Origin: Trachelipus rathkii
Taxonomy: Eukaryota; Arthropoda; Malacostraca; Isopoda; Trachelipodidae
DNA length: 60,977 bases
Direction of reading: 5' to 3'
NCBI GenBank assembly: GCA_015478945.1
Contig: JABUQX010053302.1
Coordinates: 1-60,977 of the forward strand
The notes below the pieces were generated by a model. That model did no database searches and was not told where the DNA came from. It saw nothing but the letters and a program-made list of their open reading frames with translations. Position 1 is the first letter of the stretch; every line of letters starts with the position of its first letter. This document shows, piece by piece, positions 10,801-23,035 of the stretch. Made by a program: the position numbers and the translations under genes.

Positions 10801-11504
10801 GCTGTAGAGGGGGATAAGACGAGGATGATTGATTTGAGAGGTGAGATTAGGAAACGATAGGGTGGAGTGATTTGAGATGGGAGGTTGTTTAGGTGGCTCG
10901 GGGGGAACAGGAGAGAGTCGGCTTTTTCTTGATATTGTGAGGTGGATGAGGTAGGAAGGGAAGGACGGATAAGAACGAGGCGCTCAAGGAGTAATGGTGG
11001 GGGTTTGAGAGGGGAGGGAGTTAAGGCCAGAGGTTTTTTTAAGACCAGAGAGGTTTAAGACCGAGCGGGTAAAGGTGGATAAGAGGCTGTGGGTGATGAG
11101 AGCCCGTGAGAGATCAGGGACGGTCTCACGTTACGAGGCAGAACAACGGATGGAGGAGGTGGGACGGCAGGGAAAGGATATAGGAGGGGATAAGCGAGGG
11201 GGGCGCCGCGGATACAAGCCGGATGGCTCGCCGGTGATTGGGAAGATTCGTGAGATCGGTGTGGAATGAGTGAGATGGAGAGAGAGAGAGAATGAGAGAT
11301 GATGATGAGTATAGAGAGAGATGATAAAATGAAGAGAGAGGTAAAGATAAAGAGGGATGAGCTGACAAGTGTCCATTGACAATTCCAGGGAATAAAGGAG
11401 ATGAGGGAGGAGGGAGGGAGGGAGGGATGGGATGCTATGAGCAACCATAGAGCCGGCTGGGAGCTTTGTGCTTTATATTTTGGGGTAGGTGGGTTGGAGG
11501 GTAA
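10801..11504. other. G-rich mixed spacer with short GA array
   Basis: G-rich sequence with more T than upstream. It includes a GA array at 11,273-11,345 and a GGGA run at 11,405-11,428. No gene or known repeat recognised. Confidence 0.6.
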
Positions 11505-11660
11505 TCCGACCGGTTGGCGGGGTCCGGGCCTGGGGCCGGTGGCCGTTAGGGCCGTAGGCCTCGGTGCCGGTTGGCCGTATTAGGCCGTGGCCGCGGGCGG
11601 GGCCGGGTCCGGTGGCCGGCCGGGGGCCGGGCCGGGGCACGGGGCCGGGGCCGGTAGGGG
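11505..11660 (+). repeat. degenerate (GGGGCC)n tract 3
   Basis: G-rich on the + strand with many GGGCC, GGGGCC and GGCCG units broken by T and A. The left half (11,505-11,580) is badly scrambled and the right half (11,590-11,655) is closer to the pure hexamer. Orientation is opposite to tracts 1 and 2. Like tract 1, it precedes a purine-rich spacer, a GA array and a copy of the duplicated module. Confidence 0.75.
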
Positions 11661-12010
11661 AAGCGAAAAGGAGAGGGGAAAGCAAAAACACGGAAAGGCG
11701 GAAAACGGAGGAGGAAAAGGGGAAAGAGAAGGGCAAGGAGGAAGAAGGTGGAAGTAGGGAAAAAAGGGTAATGATCAGGGAAGGATGCAAGGAAAGAAAG
11801 AGGGGAGGAAGATAGGGGGAGAATAAATGAGGGAGGGGCGAAAAGAAGTAAGGGGGGGAAATGAAGAGAGAGAGAGAGAGTATGAGATGTATGATGGAGA
11901 GAGAGAGAGATGATATGAGAGAGAGAGAGAGAGTAGATGAGAAGAAGATAGAGAGAGATAGAAGAGAGAGAGTGTAGATGAAGAGTATTGAAGAGAGAGA
12001 GATGATAGAG
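11661..12010. repeat. purine-rich spacer and (GA)n array before module copy B
   Basis: A purine-rich spacer (to about 11,860) is followed by a GA array with GAT, TGAT and GTA interruptions (11,862-12,010). This reproduces the order found upstream of copy A at 5304-5835. Confidence 0.75.
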
Positions 12011-14325
12011 ATGAGATTGATTGATGATGGAGTAGATAGAGGTGAGGTAAAGCAGGGAGCGCGTAGGGGCAAAGAGGGACCAAGTAGGAGGGCCCGGAGA
12101 AGGAAAGGAAAAGGAAAGGAAGCAAGGAGAAGAGAGAGGAGGGGAAGGATAGAGAAAGTAGGAAAGGGTAACAAGGAGGGAAAGAGATAGGGGCGGGAGC
12201 GGGCGGGCCGAGAGAGGAACCGCCGGCAGAAGGGAGAGAGGAGAAACGGAACAGTGTGGATAAAAGCAAAAAAAGAGGAATAGGAGTGAGATGAAGGGCT
12301 ATAAGGGGGGAAGACTGTGGAGGGGGGGGTAAAGGTTGGGGTGTTGCGCAGATAGAGTGAGGTAGGGAGTGATTGGTCAAGGGGAAAAGCGCCGGGGGGG
12401 TTATAGGATATAAGTGGAGGGGATAGGAAGGAGACAATAAGGAGGCAGGGAGGGTGACGGGGGAAAGGGTGGACAGGGAAGTGGGGGGCAGGGGGGAAGG
12501 GGAAGGGAAGGAGGAGGGATGGACGAGCGAGGGTAGGGGGAGGGAAGAATGGGGATGGGCTAAGGGAATTAAGGGCAGGGTGGGGGGGAGGAGCGGCGGG
12601 TATAAGAAGTACACGGGGGGCGCCAAGGGGAAAGGGATATGGGCAAGCGGGCAGGGAAGTTAGGGAGAGAGATCTACAAGGTGGGTGGAGAGGGCCGGAG
12701 GAGGACGGGGAGGAAGGGGGTGGTAAGGGGGGGAATAGATGGGAAGATAGAGGGGAGAGGAAAGGGAAACGGAAAGTAAAAGAGTGACAGAGATAAGAAA
12801 GGGGGGATGGAAGAAATGGAGGTGAGAGGAAGGAAAAGAGGGAGAAGGAAGGTAGCTGGTGTGAAGGGTAGGAGGGGGGAGGGCGGGGTAAGTGGGCCCG
12901 GGTTGGAAGGTCCGTAGTGGGGGTAGGGGTAGGTAGGTAAAGGAAATAGTGGGGGGAAGGTGAGGGGAGAGTAAAGGGGAAGGGCAATGGGGAAGAGAGA
13001 GGGGGAGCATGAGGCGGGAAAGTCACGGAATATGAAAAGGTAAGATAAGATTTAAGGGCCCATAGTTGGGTAGAGGGAGATGAGAGGGGAGGAGAAGCAG
13101 GGGAGGGTAGAATGGGGGGAGGGAGGGGGTCGGGAAAGAGGAAAAGGGGAGAGAGGAGAGGGGACCAAGGCAGTGATGAGTAGCCAGAAAACTAGGTGTA
13201 TAGTGAAGGGGGGTGAGAGGTTGGGTCAAGAGGGAAGGGAAGTAGGCCGGGGTTTTGGGGAGAGGGGTGAGGAAACGGATAGGTAGAAGCGAGGCCGGCA
13301 GATTGCTGCCCCCGCCGAGCGGCAAGCGGAAAACGCAAACGGGCGAACCGCCACGGGCAAAAAAAACGGGCGGCGAGCCGACGCACAGCAGCCATGATAT
13401 GGCCGATATTAAAAGGGGCAAAACAAAACCGACGATCAAGACGCTGCCCTTCGATGCAGTGCCTTGGTAAGGCGTTAAAACGCTGTCCGGCCGCGACCTC
13501 AAGGTGCCGCGCACACCACAGGAATAAATAGTATGGGAACCAAAATACTGGGATCGGTGCCATCGGCGCGGAGAATGCGGCCCTCGGTAAAAAATAAAAA
13601 ACCGTGTAAACCTTACATCTAAAGGGCTGCTAATCTCTGGACCGGCTCGACGGACGCTGGTGCCCAATAGGGGCGAGAAAATGCCTCGGCAAAAGAGGGC
13701 TAAGGCCGAGGACAGGTGGAGATAACCCATGGAGCGGAAACGCTCTACGCCGCGAGCAACACAAACAGAACCGGCGATCAGGACAATTGCAAAAGTGCGG
13801 CCCGGACACGCCAGCGCTGCGACATGAGAATGTAGCCTTAGAACAGTGATACCAAAGAGACACCAAGCGGACTAGACAAAAGGTGATCAAAAACGGAAAC
13901 GTGCACGGTAATCCCGGGGGGAGCATGGAAGGCAATAGAAAGGAGGAAGAAAACAAACATATGGCGAGGAGTAAGGGAGACAAGACATAATAAGTATAGA
14001 TGTCGGCAGCACCACACAAGTGGTGGAAAATTAAAAGAATAAGCGTAGCCATAACGGGGATAATGCGAACATAGGGAAGAGAATTGGGGGCGGGGGCAAA
14101 GGTGGGGGGAGAATAGAGACACGGCGGGATATGGAGGGGCCAGCGCGTAGTACATTACTTATCGAGCGCAAGAAAAAGATGAGATGGGAAAGAACGGGGA
14201 AGTGGTTAAAAGGGCGCGTGTATCGGCATATCCGGGACGACGCGGGTCGTAAGGGAGGCCGCTAGCAAAGGGCCAGAATGGGTTCCCGAGTTTCTTTTTC
14301 CTGACGGACGAGATCGAGATAGATG
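12010..14325 (+). repeat. duplicated GC/purine-rich module, copy B
   Basis: Diverged direct copy of 5820-7880 with the landmarks in the same order (see copy A). It is about 250 bp longer and clearly richer in T and A, mostly through short extra bases. The best-preserved stretch is 13,749-13,823 against 7329-7402. Another good match is 13,321-13,370 against 6961-7001. The right end keeps CTAGCAAAGGGCCAGAATGG (14,262-14,281), corresponding to the AAAGGGCAGCAAGAGG area at about 7807-7822 of copy A. No coding potential is conserved between the copies that I can see. Confidence 0.78.
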
Positions 14326-14999
14326 AGAGAGAGAGAGATGTAGATATTGAATTTTTTTTGATGATTATTTGAGAGATTTGATTGACTTTGAGATTGAGTG
14401 ATTAACTGTAAAGCAGAAGACAAGATGATGGATTGAGAGAGATCGCATTGATTGATGATGAATAGTAGATTTTAGAGAGATATTCTTTTTGATTCGAATG
14501 TAGAGTAAGGTAATGTCAAGGAATGATAAAGAAGGGGATATAAGATTTTAGGTCAGAATTTATACGAGATTGGATGGGGGCGAGGGAGAGATGGGACGTG
14601 GAAAGAAAGAAAAGACAGGAATCGAGTGAGTAACCCTAATTGTGAGAGGGAGGGCGGGCCGAAGGCAGGGGGGAAGAGAGCAAAGTGGCGAAGAGCGTCT
14701 GGGGAGGGGAAAAATCGTCGTTGTCATAAAAATAGAGACCTGAGGGGGCCGCAAGGGAAAGGGGAAAGCAAGAGGGAGACCTTATAAAATAAACGGATGT
14801 GATCGAGGTTGAGGTGATTGGAGAGAGAAGTGGGCTAGCAGGGAGAACTAATTTAGCAAGGAAGTCGATCAGGAAAAGAGAGAATTGGGGCGATGGGCGG
14901 GAGGAAGTTCCTGGCGGGAGGATGGTGAAGCTGACATGTGTCACTCCTCGGATAGAAACCCCTTTCCTGGGTATATCTGTGTGGCATTCGGATTTGTGA
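14326..14999. other. mixed purine-rich low-complexity region
   Basis: GAT/GA-rich and T-rich sequence to about 14,560, then a G/A-rich stretch of higher complexity. No gene is supported. A short open frame at 14,799-14,999 on + has no recognisable features. Confidence 0.5.
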
Positions 15000-15340
15000 T
15001 AGTATGTGCCTGGTTTGGCTCGGTTTAATGGCTCGGGTTATTCCTGTTCGTTTGTGGTCCGATGTGGCCGGTTGGACTTAGTGATGGACCTGGTTGGTCC
15101 GTGTGGCCCTTCTGGTGTCATTGTGCTTGTTTTCCGATAGTGAGAGTGTTTTCTTGTTTGGGAAGATATTGCATGTGTGGATTTCATAATGAAAGCACCA
15201 CCATTAAGAGGTTCTTCGAAAATGTAAATTATATAAATAAAGGTTAGAGTTATATGTTGAGGGGCAGTTCTACTCCGGGTTCGTATAATCTTCGGTTGGT
15301 ATATATCACAAAAATGAGTGCTTATTTAACAATTTTTAGG
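15000..15340. other. G/T-rich stretch of ordinary complexity
   Basis: Unlike both flanks, this stretch is not simple sequence. It has G/T-rich composition, a 61-codon open frame at 15,062-15,247 on + and an AATAAA at about 15,235-15,240. The predicted peptide is rich in Cys, Trp and Gly and matches nothing I recognise. It could be the 3' part of a transcribed unit, but the evidence is only the open frame and the AATAAA. Confidence 0.35.
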
Positions 15341-16172
15341 GGCTCTTGTGCATTAATAGATTTTTTGATGAGATGTTGTTAATCAGATTATTTGATGATT
15401 GTATAAGAGAGGTAGTATTGTAGGATGATGAATTTGAGAGAATGTATGACGTATTAGAGATGAGATCTGTATTTGAGACGAGTGAATGACTGATTGATGT
15501 ATTTGGTATAGAATATGTGATGTTATGATTGTAGTAGTAGATGTATTGAGTATGGAGATGATTGATTCGATTTTATCGATAGACTATGATGAATAGGTGT
15601 AATTCTTGATGTATGAGTTTTTTAGAGGATAGATGAATATGATAGATTTAGTATGTAGATGTAGTAAGAAAATGATTTGTTTGAGAGAGAGAGAGAGAAA
15701 GATGAATGAAAAATGTTATTAAGTCTGTGAATTGTATGTATTGTATTTGATTTTGGTAGAGATAGATTAGTAGAGAGGAGATCATAGGGTGATGGTGATA
15801 GAGTTGGTGACCCAAATATGTAAGAGAAGACATTGGATGATGGTGATGGGATTGATGATATCCCCAATTGATGATGTAGATTTTTGTAGATGTATAGTAA
15901 TGTGATTGTTATTGTATTGAAAGAGAGAGAGAAGAGAGATTGAAGATTGTTAAAGAGATATCTGATGAGTTTATGATCGTAGAGGTAGAGTGAATAGTAG
16001 ATCGATAGTAAATGAAGAGTAAGAGATGAGATGATGAGAGTAGATAGTAGAGAGATTGATAGATGTGATGAGAAGCGGCCCAGAGTAAGAAGCATAGGTT
16101 AGGAACGATAGCAAGGAAGAGAGGGAAAAAAGAAGTGAGTAGAGAGCCGGGATAAGGGGTAAATATAGGACC
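15341..16172. repeat. GAT/GTA-rich low-complexity DNA
   Basis: Cryptically simple sequence of GATGA, GTAGAT and GAGA words without a fixed period. Minus-strand open frames are Ser/Leu/Ile/Thr-rich translations of the same words. Confidence 0.7.
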
Positions 16173-16425
16173 GAAAAGCGCGTCAGCTGCGCTAAGCGCG
16201 CGCGCGCTGCGCGCGCGCGCGCGCCAGCACGCGCGCGACGCGCCGGTCGCGCTGGCCCAGCAATCGCGCGCGTGACTGAGCGCGGCGCTGGCGCCGCGCG
16301 CGTGGCCGCGTTGGCGGCTGGCCGTTAGCGTGGCAACCGATAGGCGTAAAGGAGGTGGGTGCGCTGGGAGGAGTACCGGCAGGCAGCTGGCGAGGGTGCG
16401 GGGGAGGTTGGGGGGGGGCAGGAAT
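16173..16425 (+). repeat. (CG)n module, copy 2
   Basis: CG-alternating DNA interrupted by T, A and GC swaps (16,180-16,310). It is followed by the same tail as copy 1: GGCGTAAAGGAGG, CCGGCAGGCAG, GCGAGGGTGCGGGGG and a poly-G end. It is preceded by GAGAGCCGGGATAAGGGG (16,145-16,162), which also precedes copy 3. It is more degenerate than copy 1. Confidence 0.78.
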
Positions 16426-17325
16426 TTATGATAGAGAGTATATGAAGAGAGATGATGATATTGAGAATAATTGTATGATAGTGTTGAGTGATAGAGAGGA
16501 GAGAGAGAGAGAAATTGATGATAGATATAATTAAGAATAAAATAGATATGAGATAGAAAGTGAGATTTAGAGTAGAGTTGATAGAGATCGGACTAATCTT
16601 TTAATAATCAGTCCAAACAGATAATAATAGAGACATATGAAGATCGGGACGGACAGAAAGATTGAAATATAAATCGAAAGCCGGAATTAGACAGTTGGGG
16701 ACAGACAGACAGAAACAACGGAGATAGGCTATGAGAGAGAGATTGAGAGATATGAGAGAGATTAGAGAGGAGAGAGATAAGAGAGAGGAAGAGATAGGAG
16801 AGATGAAGATGTATGATAGAGAAGGAGAGACAAAAAAAAATATATTAAGGAGGTTTTGAGAGAGAAGATAGATTAGATGAGAGAGATGAGTAGATAGATG
16901 TATGAGAGATGAGAGAGATTATGTTGTATAGAGAGAGGGAGATGATGAGAGATTATTTGAGGATTGAGAAGAGACTGAAGAGAGAGATTATGGGAGAGAA
17001 GTAATGAAAGCAGAGAGATAGAGAGAGAGATGAGAGAGAGAGAGAGGAGATGAGAGAGAGAAAGATAGCAAGAGTGATAGAAGAGAGAGAAAAGAGGAGG
17101 TTATGGAGAGATGAGAGAGATGAATAGAGAGAGATATTGATAGAAGTATGATGATTTGATAGAGAGGAAGGAGAGGGAGAAAGGATAGATGAGAGAGAGA
17201 GATGAGAGAGAGAGATGAGAGAGGAGAGAGAGAGAGAGAAAGCGAGGCCAGAAAGAAGCCAAGGTAGTGACGAAGCAATAGGTAAAGGAGGGAAATAAAT
17301 GAAGGGTGGAGAGCCGGGATAGGGG
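16426..17325. repeat. GA/GAT array with degenerate CAGA-type block
   Basis: GA and GAT-rich array. At 16,600-16,725 it is interrupted by a block with GGACAGA, GCCGGAATTAGACAG and GGGGACAGACAGACAG, a weak counterpart of the blocks at 3421 and 4393. No gene seen. Confidence 0.75.
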
Positions 17326-17329
17326 AAAG

Positions 17330-17530
17330 CCGAAAGCGCGCGGGTCGCGCGCGTGTGCGCGCGCGCTGCGCGCAGCGCGCGCTCGCCGCTAGCGCGCGGC
17401 GCCAGCGCGCGCGCGACGCGGTCCGCGAAGGCGGGCGGCGGGCGGGCAACTCGAAGGCGGAAGAGGGGCGACGGGAGGCCTGGCTTGTTAGGCGCTTGGG
17501 CGAGGTGGGCGGAGGGTAGGGGGGGTGGCA
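17330..17530 (+). repeat. (CG)n module, copy 3
   Basis: CG-rich alternating DNA (17,336-17,425), then CCGCGAAGGCGGGCGG as in copy 1 (4118-4133), then a G-rich tail ending in GGGGGGG. It is preceded by GAGAGCCGGGATAGGGG, as in copy 2. A much shorter CG-rich patch at 17,936-18,000 may be a further remnant. Confidence 0.78.
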
Positions 17531-18240
17531 GTATTGTGATGTAATGGGGGCAGAAGGAGAAGAGATTGTAGATAGGAGATGAGATGATTAATAGAGAGTA
17601 TGAGTGATGAGAGAGATGATTGGAGGAAGAGGAAGGGAGATGTGATTGAGAGATATGTAGATAGATTTTAGAAGTGATGATGAGAGTGATTGAGATGAGG
17701 AGAGGTGTAGGAGGATAGACGAACTGATATAATGGAAGATGAGATGCGGATTGATAGACCGATCAATAGATGAGAGAGAGAGAGAGATAGATGATGAGAG
17801 AATAAGAGTTTTTGATGTATGGATGAGAGAGATGAGATGATGATGAAGAGTATAGTATTGATTAGAGAAGAGTATGAGAGAGAGAGAGAGAGAGAGAGAT
17901 TGATAAGAGAGGAGAATGAGAGAGAGAGAGTTAGGACGCGCGGCGCGGGCGAGCGTGACGCGGGCCGCGGGCGGCAGGGTCGGCTGTCTCTGGAGGCGGG
18001 ATGTAGATTGGGAGAGAGATGACGTGTGGAGGATGAGAGAGATAGAAGATGAAGATAGGAGAATGAGAGGAAGATGGACTTTGAGAGGATGAGTATGAGT
18101 TAGAAATAGAGGAAAGAGGAGAGATTAGGAGTAAGAAAGAAATTTGAAAGTGTAGATGAGTAGATAATATAGATTGAATAGATTGTAAGATAGTGATAAT
18201 GATCGAGGGAATAGATGATAGATATGAAGACAGAATAGAA
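17531..18240. repeat. GAT/GA low-complexity DNA
   Basis: GATGA/GAGA-rich sequence with a GC-rich patch at about 17,936-18,005. This is the last of the purine-rich part. The T content rises gradually to the AT-rich region that follows. Confidence 0.7.
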
Positions 18241-19980
18241 TTACATTAAGCTGAAGGAAAAATTAAAATGAATGAATGCGAGAAAAGTAGATGCAAGCAT
18301 TAGCTAGACGCAAATTAAGAGCCACCGCACACCAGAATAGTAAGAAATATGGAGAGACAAGGAGCTGATAGATAGATCGCGAATGCGCGTAGCTAATAGA
18401 GTAAAATGAAAGAAAATTATTATAATTAAAGTAAGAAATTATAGGAGAAATTATTGTTATTATGTTTTCAAATGGAGCAGTTTTTGTATTTATTTAGTAT
18501 GAAGTTGAAGTGTATTAGATGAAAGTATAGATAAGAAGACATGCAGAATGAGATGAAGAAAGCATAGAGAAATTAGTCAGACTATGCAATAATTGAATAG
18601 TGAATAGAGAAAATAATTAGATTATTGATGATTTACATTTTAAATTAAAAAAAGAGAGAAACTAGTAATTTATAAAAATATTGTGAAATGTATTGCAGAT
18701 TATAATTATTTCAGATGACATTATATAAAGTGAAGCCATTAATGAACTGAAAGTAAGAAAAATATTGAAATAATAATAATTAAAATAGAGGAAAGATATA
18801 TTAAAAATTTATAAAATATATAGTTTATATTATAGAAAATAAATGAGTATAAAAAAAATAATTTTTTTTATATAATATTATAATTTTATATATATTATAA
18901 ATAATAGTAAAGATGAGAGTTATCTAAATACAGTTGGATGTAGTAGAAGGAATTTATTAATATAATTAAATAATATGTTAATAATATTTAATAATAATTA
19001 TAATATAAATAAATATTTTTACATAATTTTAAATAATATATAAAATATTTTATATAATTTTATTATTAAAAAAACTATAAAAAATGTGATACATATACTT
19101 ATATAACATAATATATATACTTTTATAAAATTTCTTTTGATATTGTTTTTCATTCCAAAATTAAATTTTTAACAAAAGTTATTTAAAAAAATATATTAAT
19201 ATAATAATTCAGAAAAATAGATAATAATATTTAAAATTATATTATATATAATATATAATAACTAAAAACTTATATATAATATTGTAATATATTATATATT
19301 ATATAACAATAAAAAGATAAGAAATTATTTATAAAATTCGATTGACTTTTATTTTTATATATTTTTTATTTCTATTTATATATTAATTTATTTTATATTT
19401 TTAATTTTATTTATATAATATCATATAATATATATGGAAATTATGATAATAATTAATTTTTAATTTATTATATATATTATATTTTATTTATAATTATACT
19501 TTTTTTCATTTATTATTGTATTATTGATTATTATATTAAATATAAAAATCTGACCAAATACCACTGTTTATATAATTAAAAATTAACAATAGTATTTAGA
19601 TAAATTTAGCTTTACTACAAATGAGAAGAAGAAGAAGATTTATGATAATGATTATAATAGTTCTTTTTTAATTCTTTATATCGTAATAACGATACATTTT
19701 TTTTTTAAATTTTATGTAACTTAAATAAATAAAAAATCCAAGATACATAAAAATAATCAATATATATATATGTAGAAGAATATAATAATGGATTTCTTCT
19801 TCTACTTTTGTATTTATAACTCAAATTCTATGTCTTAGTTATATTTTAAGCATCAATAAGATACTAATTTGAAAAATAATATTTTTGCAAACCAGTTTGA
19901 ATATTTGAGATTTGAATATATTTTTTAATTTTTATTATCTATCTACTGATCTTTCTTTATCTTCTAAATAAGGATCAGAT
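18241..19980. other. very AT-rich spacer
   Basis: AT-rich sequence with many ATAT/TAAT words and no fixed tandem period. The first 180 bp (to about 18,420) are more complex. No open frame worth naming. Confidence 0.7.
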
Positions 19981-22900
19981 TAATCTTTATCAATATATAA
20001 TCGATATATTATTGTTTCATTATTAATAATAGTCCTTTGAATCAATTGATTTCATAATATTCAATATGTTTAAATATATATGATAAATTTTGTGATGATT
20101 TAATAATATATCTTATAGTCGAATCATTTCTAGTACTTTATATTACAAAACTATCATGGTTATCTAATATCTCGATTTGAAATGTTAGGAGTCTTGCTAA
20201 TGGCGCATTGTGAAAGACAGTTCACAATGTTGTATTCATGTCATAGGTTGGACTTTACTGGGTTAGACTAAAAGTGATGATCGCCATTTTTAATCTTGTC
20301 TCCATTATAATGTTATTTGAAGTGTGTTACCAATTTAGTGGATCTTAGCAAGTATTCATATAATTCATTTCGTGAAGATAACTCAAGAGGTGAATTTCTT
20401 AAAATCTACGCAAAATAAGATTAAATCTTACCCAAAAGTAATGTTGTTGCTTGCTTACATTCTAATTAACAGTATCACAACCGTCTCTATCGTTTTACCT
20501 AATATAATTAATATGTATATACAAAAAATCCTCACAGTATTTGAGGTATAATTATGCGTATAAATTGCCATATCTGTAATGAATTACAATCCAAATACAG
20601 CTTGTAAATTTCACTTTGAGTATTCTTATTTTATTTCCTTAAGCCAAAGCTTTGTTTCTTAATTTATGAAATATACACCAAACTCTTGTTCAATATGTTA
20701 TTACTATATTTAATGCTATTATTAGAGATAGTTTCATTATTAAAATTTTCTCTCGCTTTTATATTAAAGCATGTTTTGAAGGACACACTCTAATTGATGG
20801 TTAGAACATAGCTATATTCACTAAGTCATCAAGCATACATAAATATAATCATTTGACATGATATTATTTAAAAAAACTATACTGTAATACACCAAATTTA
20901 CTTTACTTATTACTTAAGGTATAATTTTTTATCCTTATTAAATTTCTCATTAACCTAAAATATCAGAAACATAAAACACACTCAGAAGAAAGATTCATAT
21001 CACACCCTGTCTACTACTCGTTTTCTTTTATGATCTCATAGCATATGCGTGACATCAGATTTTTTGTTGTGAATATAACATTAACAAATTTGAATTTATT
21101 ATTAATACAATATACTCATAACACTTATACAGTGAAATAACCCCACACAAAACATCTACCTCTTTAAATTTTCTAGAATAAGGGAGACTCTCATGATTTT
21201 ATTACCTTATACAAATAACGCTTTGAGATAAAAAAAAGTCCAAAAAAAGCCCTACTCGAATATAATATAATAATCCGTTAATCCTCTATAAACATGTGAT
21301 CAACCTAAATAGTTCCTATTTAAAATTTGTGGCCTTCACTGTTGAATAATTTTTCCTAAATAGCAATATAATAATTTATAACGTGTTTGCCATCGTCTAA
21401 GAAGTAACCAATAAATTAATCCTCTAAATTCTATTCACAATACAAAACCCTTTAATAATTCCAATCAAAATTAACTAAGGAAAATAAAGATGACATCATA
21501 ATTGGTACTTGAACTAATATTTCTAATATTTATCATAACAAACAGAATACTCCCGAAATTATGTAGATCATCTTTTTATTATAATGGAGTTTAAAAACGA
21601 TACGCATCTTTAAGACAATATTTATATGATTGGAGAAATAATTATGGCATATTTATTGCACACATTTAAGAGAATTACTCTATATAATCCTATCACTGTG
21701 ACTATCACGTACATAAATTTAATTATAAATGAATATATAATAATAAAAATTTATTTTCCTATTTATAATTTGGCAATGGTCCCCAATTGTTAGGTTTCTA
21801 AATATTTATGAATCAATTGGACCCCCTAAATCTTCTCATAGCTAACTAAACTATCTATACATCTAATTCTGTTATCCATGCGGTTTACATCTTTGAGAAT
21901 ATAAAATATTGTCATTAGATTTGAAAAGGTGAACATTCAAATATAGCCTTATAAAATTATTATTTGAAAAACTTCTCTGCTATAACATTATACAATACAA
22001 TTGAACAATATAATCAATAATTAATTTGTTGGTAATTAATTGCTTTCCTTTTTCATCTTTTTATTAACTAATTCTTTGAAAAATTATGTTTTCTAATAAT
22101 ATAATTTTTAAAACCTATAATTTTATGTACCTTCGTCAATCATTATCCTTCTTCATATATCTACATTTTATTTAGGACTCGTTATTTTTATCAATTTTGA
22201 CTCATAGAATATTTTCAATATTGTATTTATAATAATTTTTACCTACTATTGCGTTTCCTTTATTTTTCTGGTAATAAATAATTGTTAACTTTCATTCTTG
22301 AAATCGATACGTTGGGCCGTGAAATATCAAATTTCCAAAACCTGAGAATGCATTTTGAGTTGTTTTCTTGATAGTAAGAGGCCTTATTTCGACTAGCACT
22401 CGTGCTTAAGCTAAATTACATTATAGAATCAATAAAAACATCTATCTGATAAAGGTTTCAGATACATTTTTACCAGTAGACATGTTTATGCCGGTAATTT
22501 TCTTCGTTTTTAAAGGTTTAATATTATTATTAAGATACTTTTGACTAAAGTTATTATATATAACTTGTAATATATTATTATATGCAGTAAATATTGTTCA
22601 CTGAAATCAAAATAATGAGACGTTCAAGAGCTCCTTCAATATCTTTCTTTATGATTTGAGCCCTATATAAGAGAGTAAATGGACATATAGGAAAGTGAAT
22701 AGACATATACAAACTAATGCTATAATCATATAAGAATTGTTACATCGTATTAATTATCTATTCCTCAGATTATATAGAACAAATACAATATGATACTATA
22801 CCAGGATTGTTGTGTGGAGCCAAGTGTGACAAGATATGTATAAATGGAGTTCTAGTCATTCCTTTCCCTTTTCTCGTCGTCTTTTAAATTATCATAATTT

Positions 22901-23035
22901 CTTATACATAAAGAAGCTTCAAATATTATCAACCATATATTTAATCCTTTATATTTTACGTCATTAAAATAGTGATAATGAAGCTAATGCTTATGAAGTA
23001 CTTTTTATAATATTTGCTTATTCAATGACATTGTA
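19981..23035. other. AT-rich sequence of ordinary complexity
   Basis: Non-repetitive AT-rich DNA without the strand bias of the first 18 kb. Open frames are short. One 44-codon frame around 20,132-20,268 on + has no recognisable motif. It could be intron or intergenic DNA. A 9-bp hairpin lies at 20,206-20,229. Confidence 0.55.
20206..20229. repeat. 9-bp inverted repeat (hairpin)
   Basis: CATTGTGAA, a six-base spacer, then the exact reverse complement TTCACAATG. It is isolated in AT-rich sequence with no T tract suggesting a terminator. It may be chance. Confidence 0.4.
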
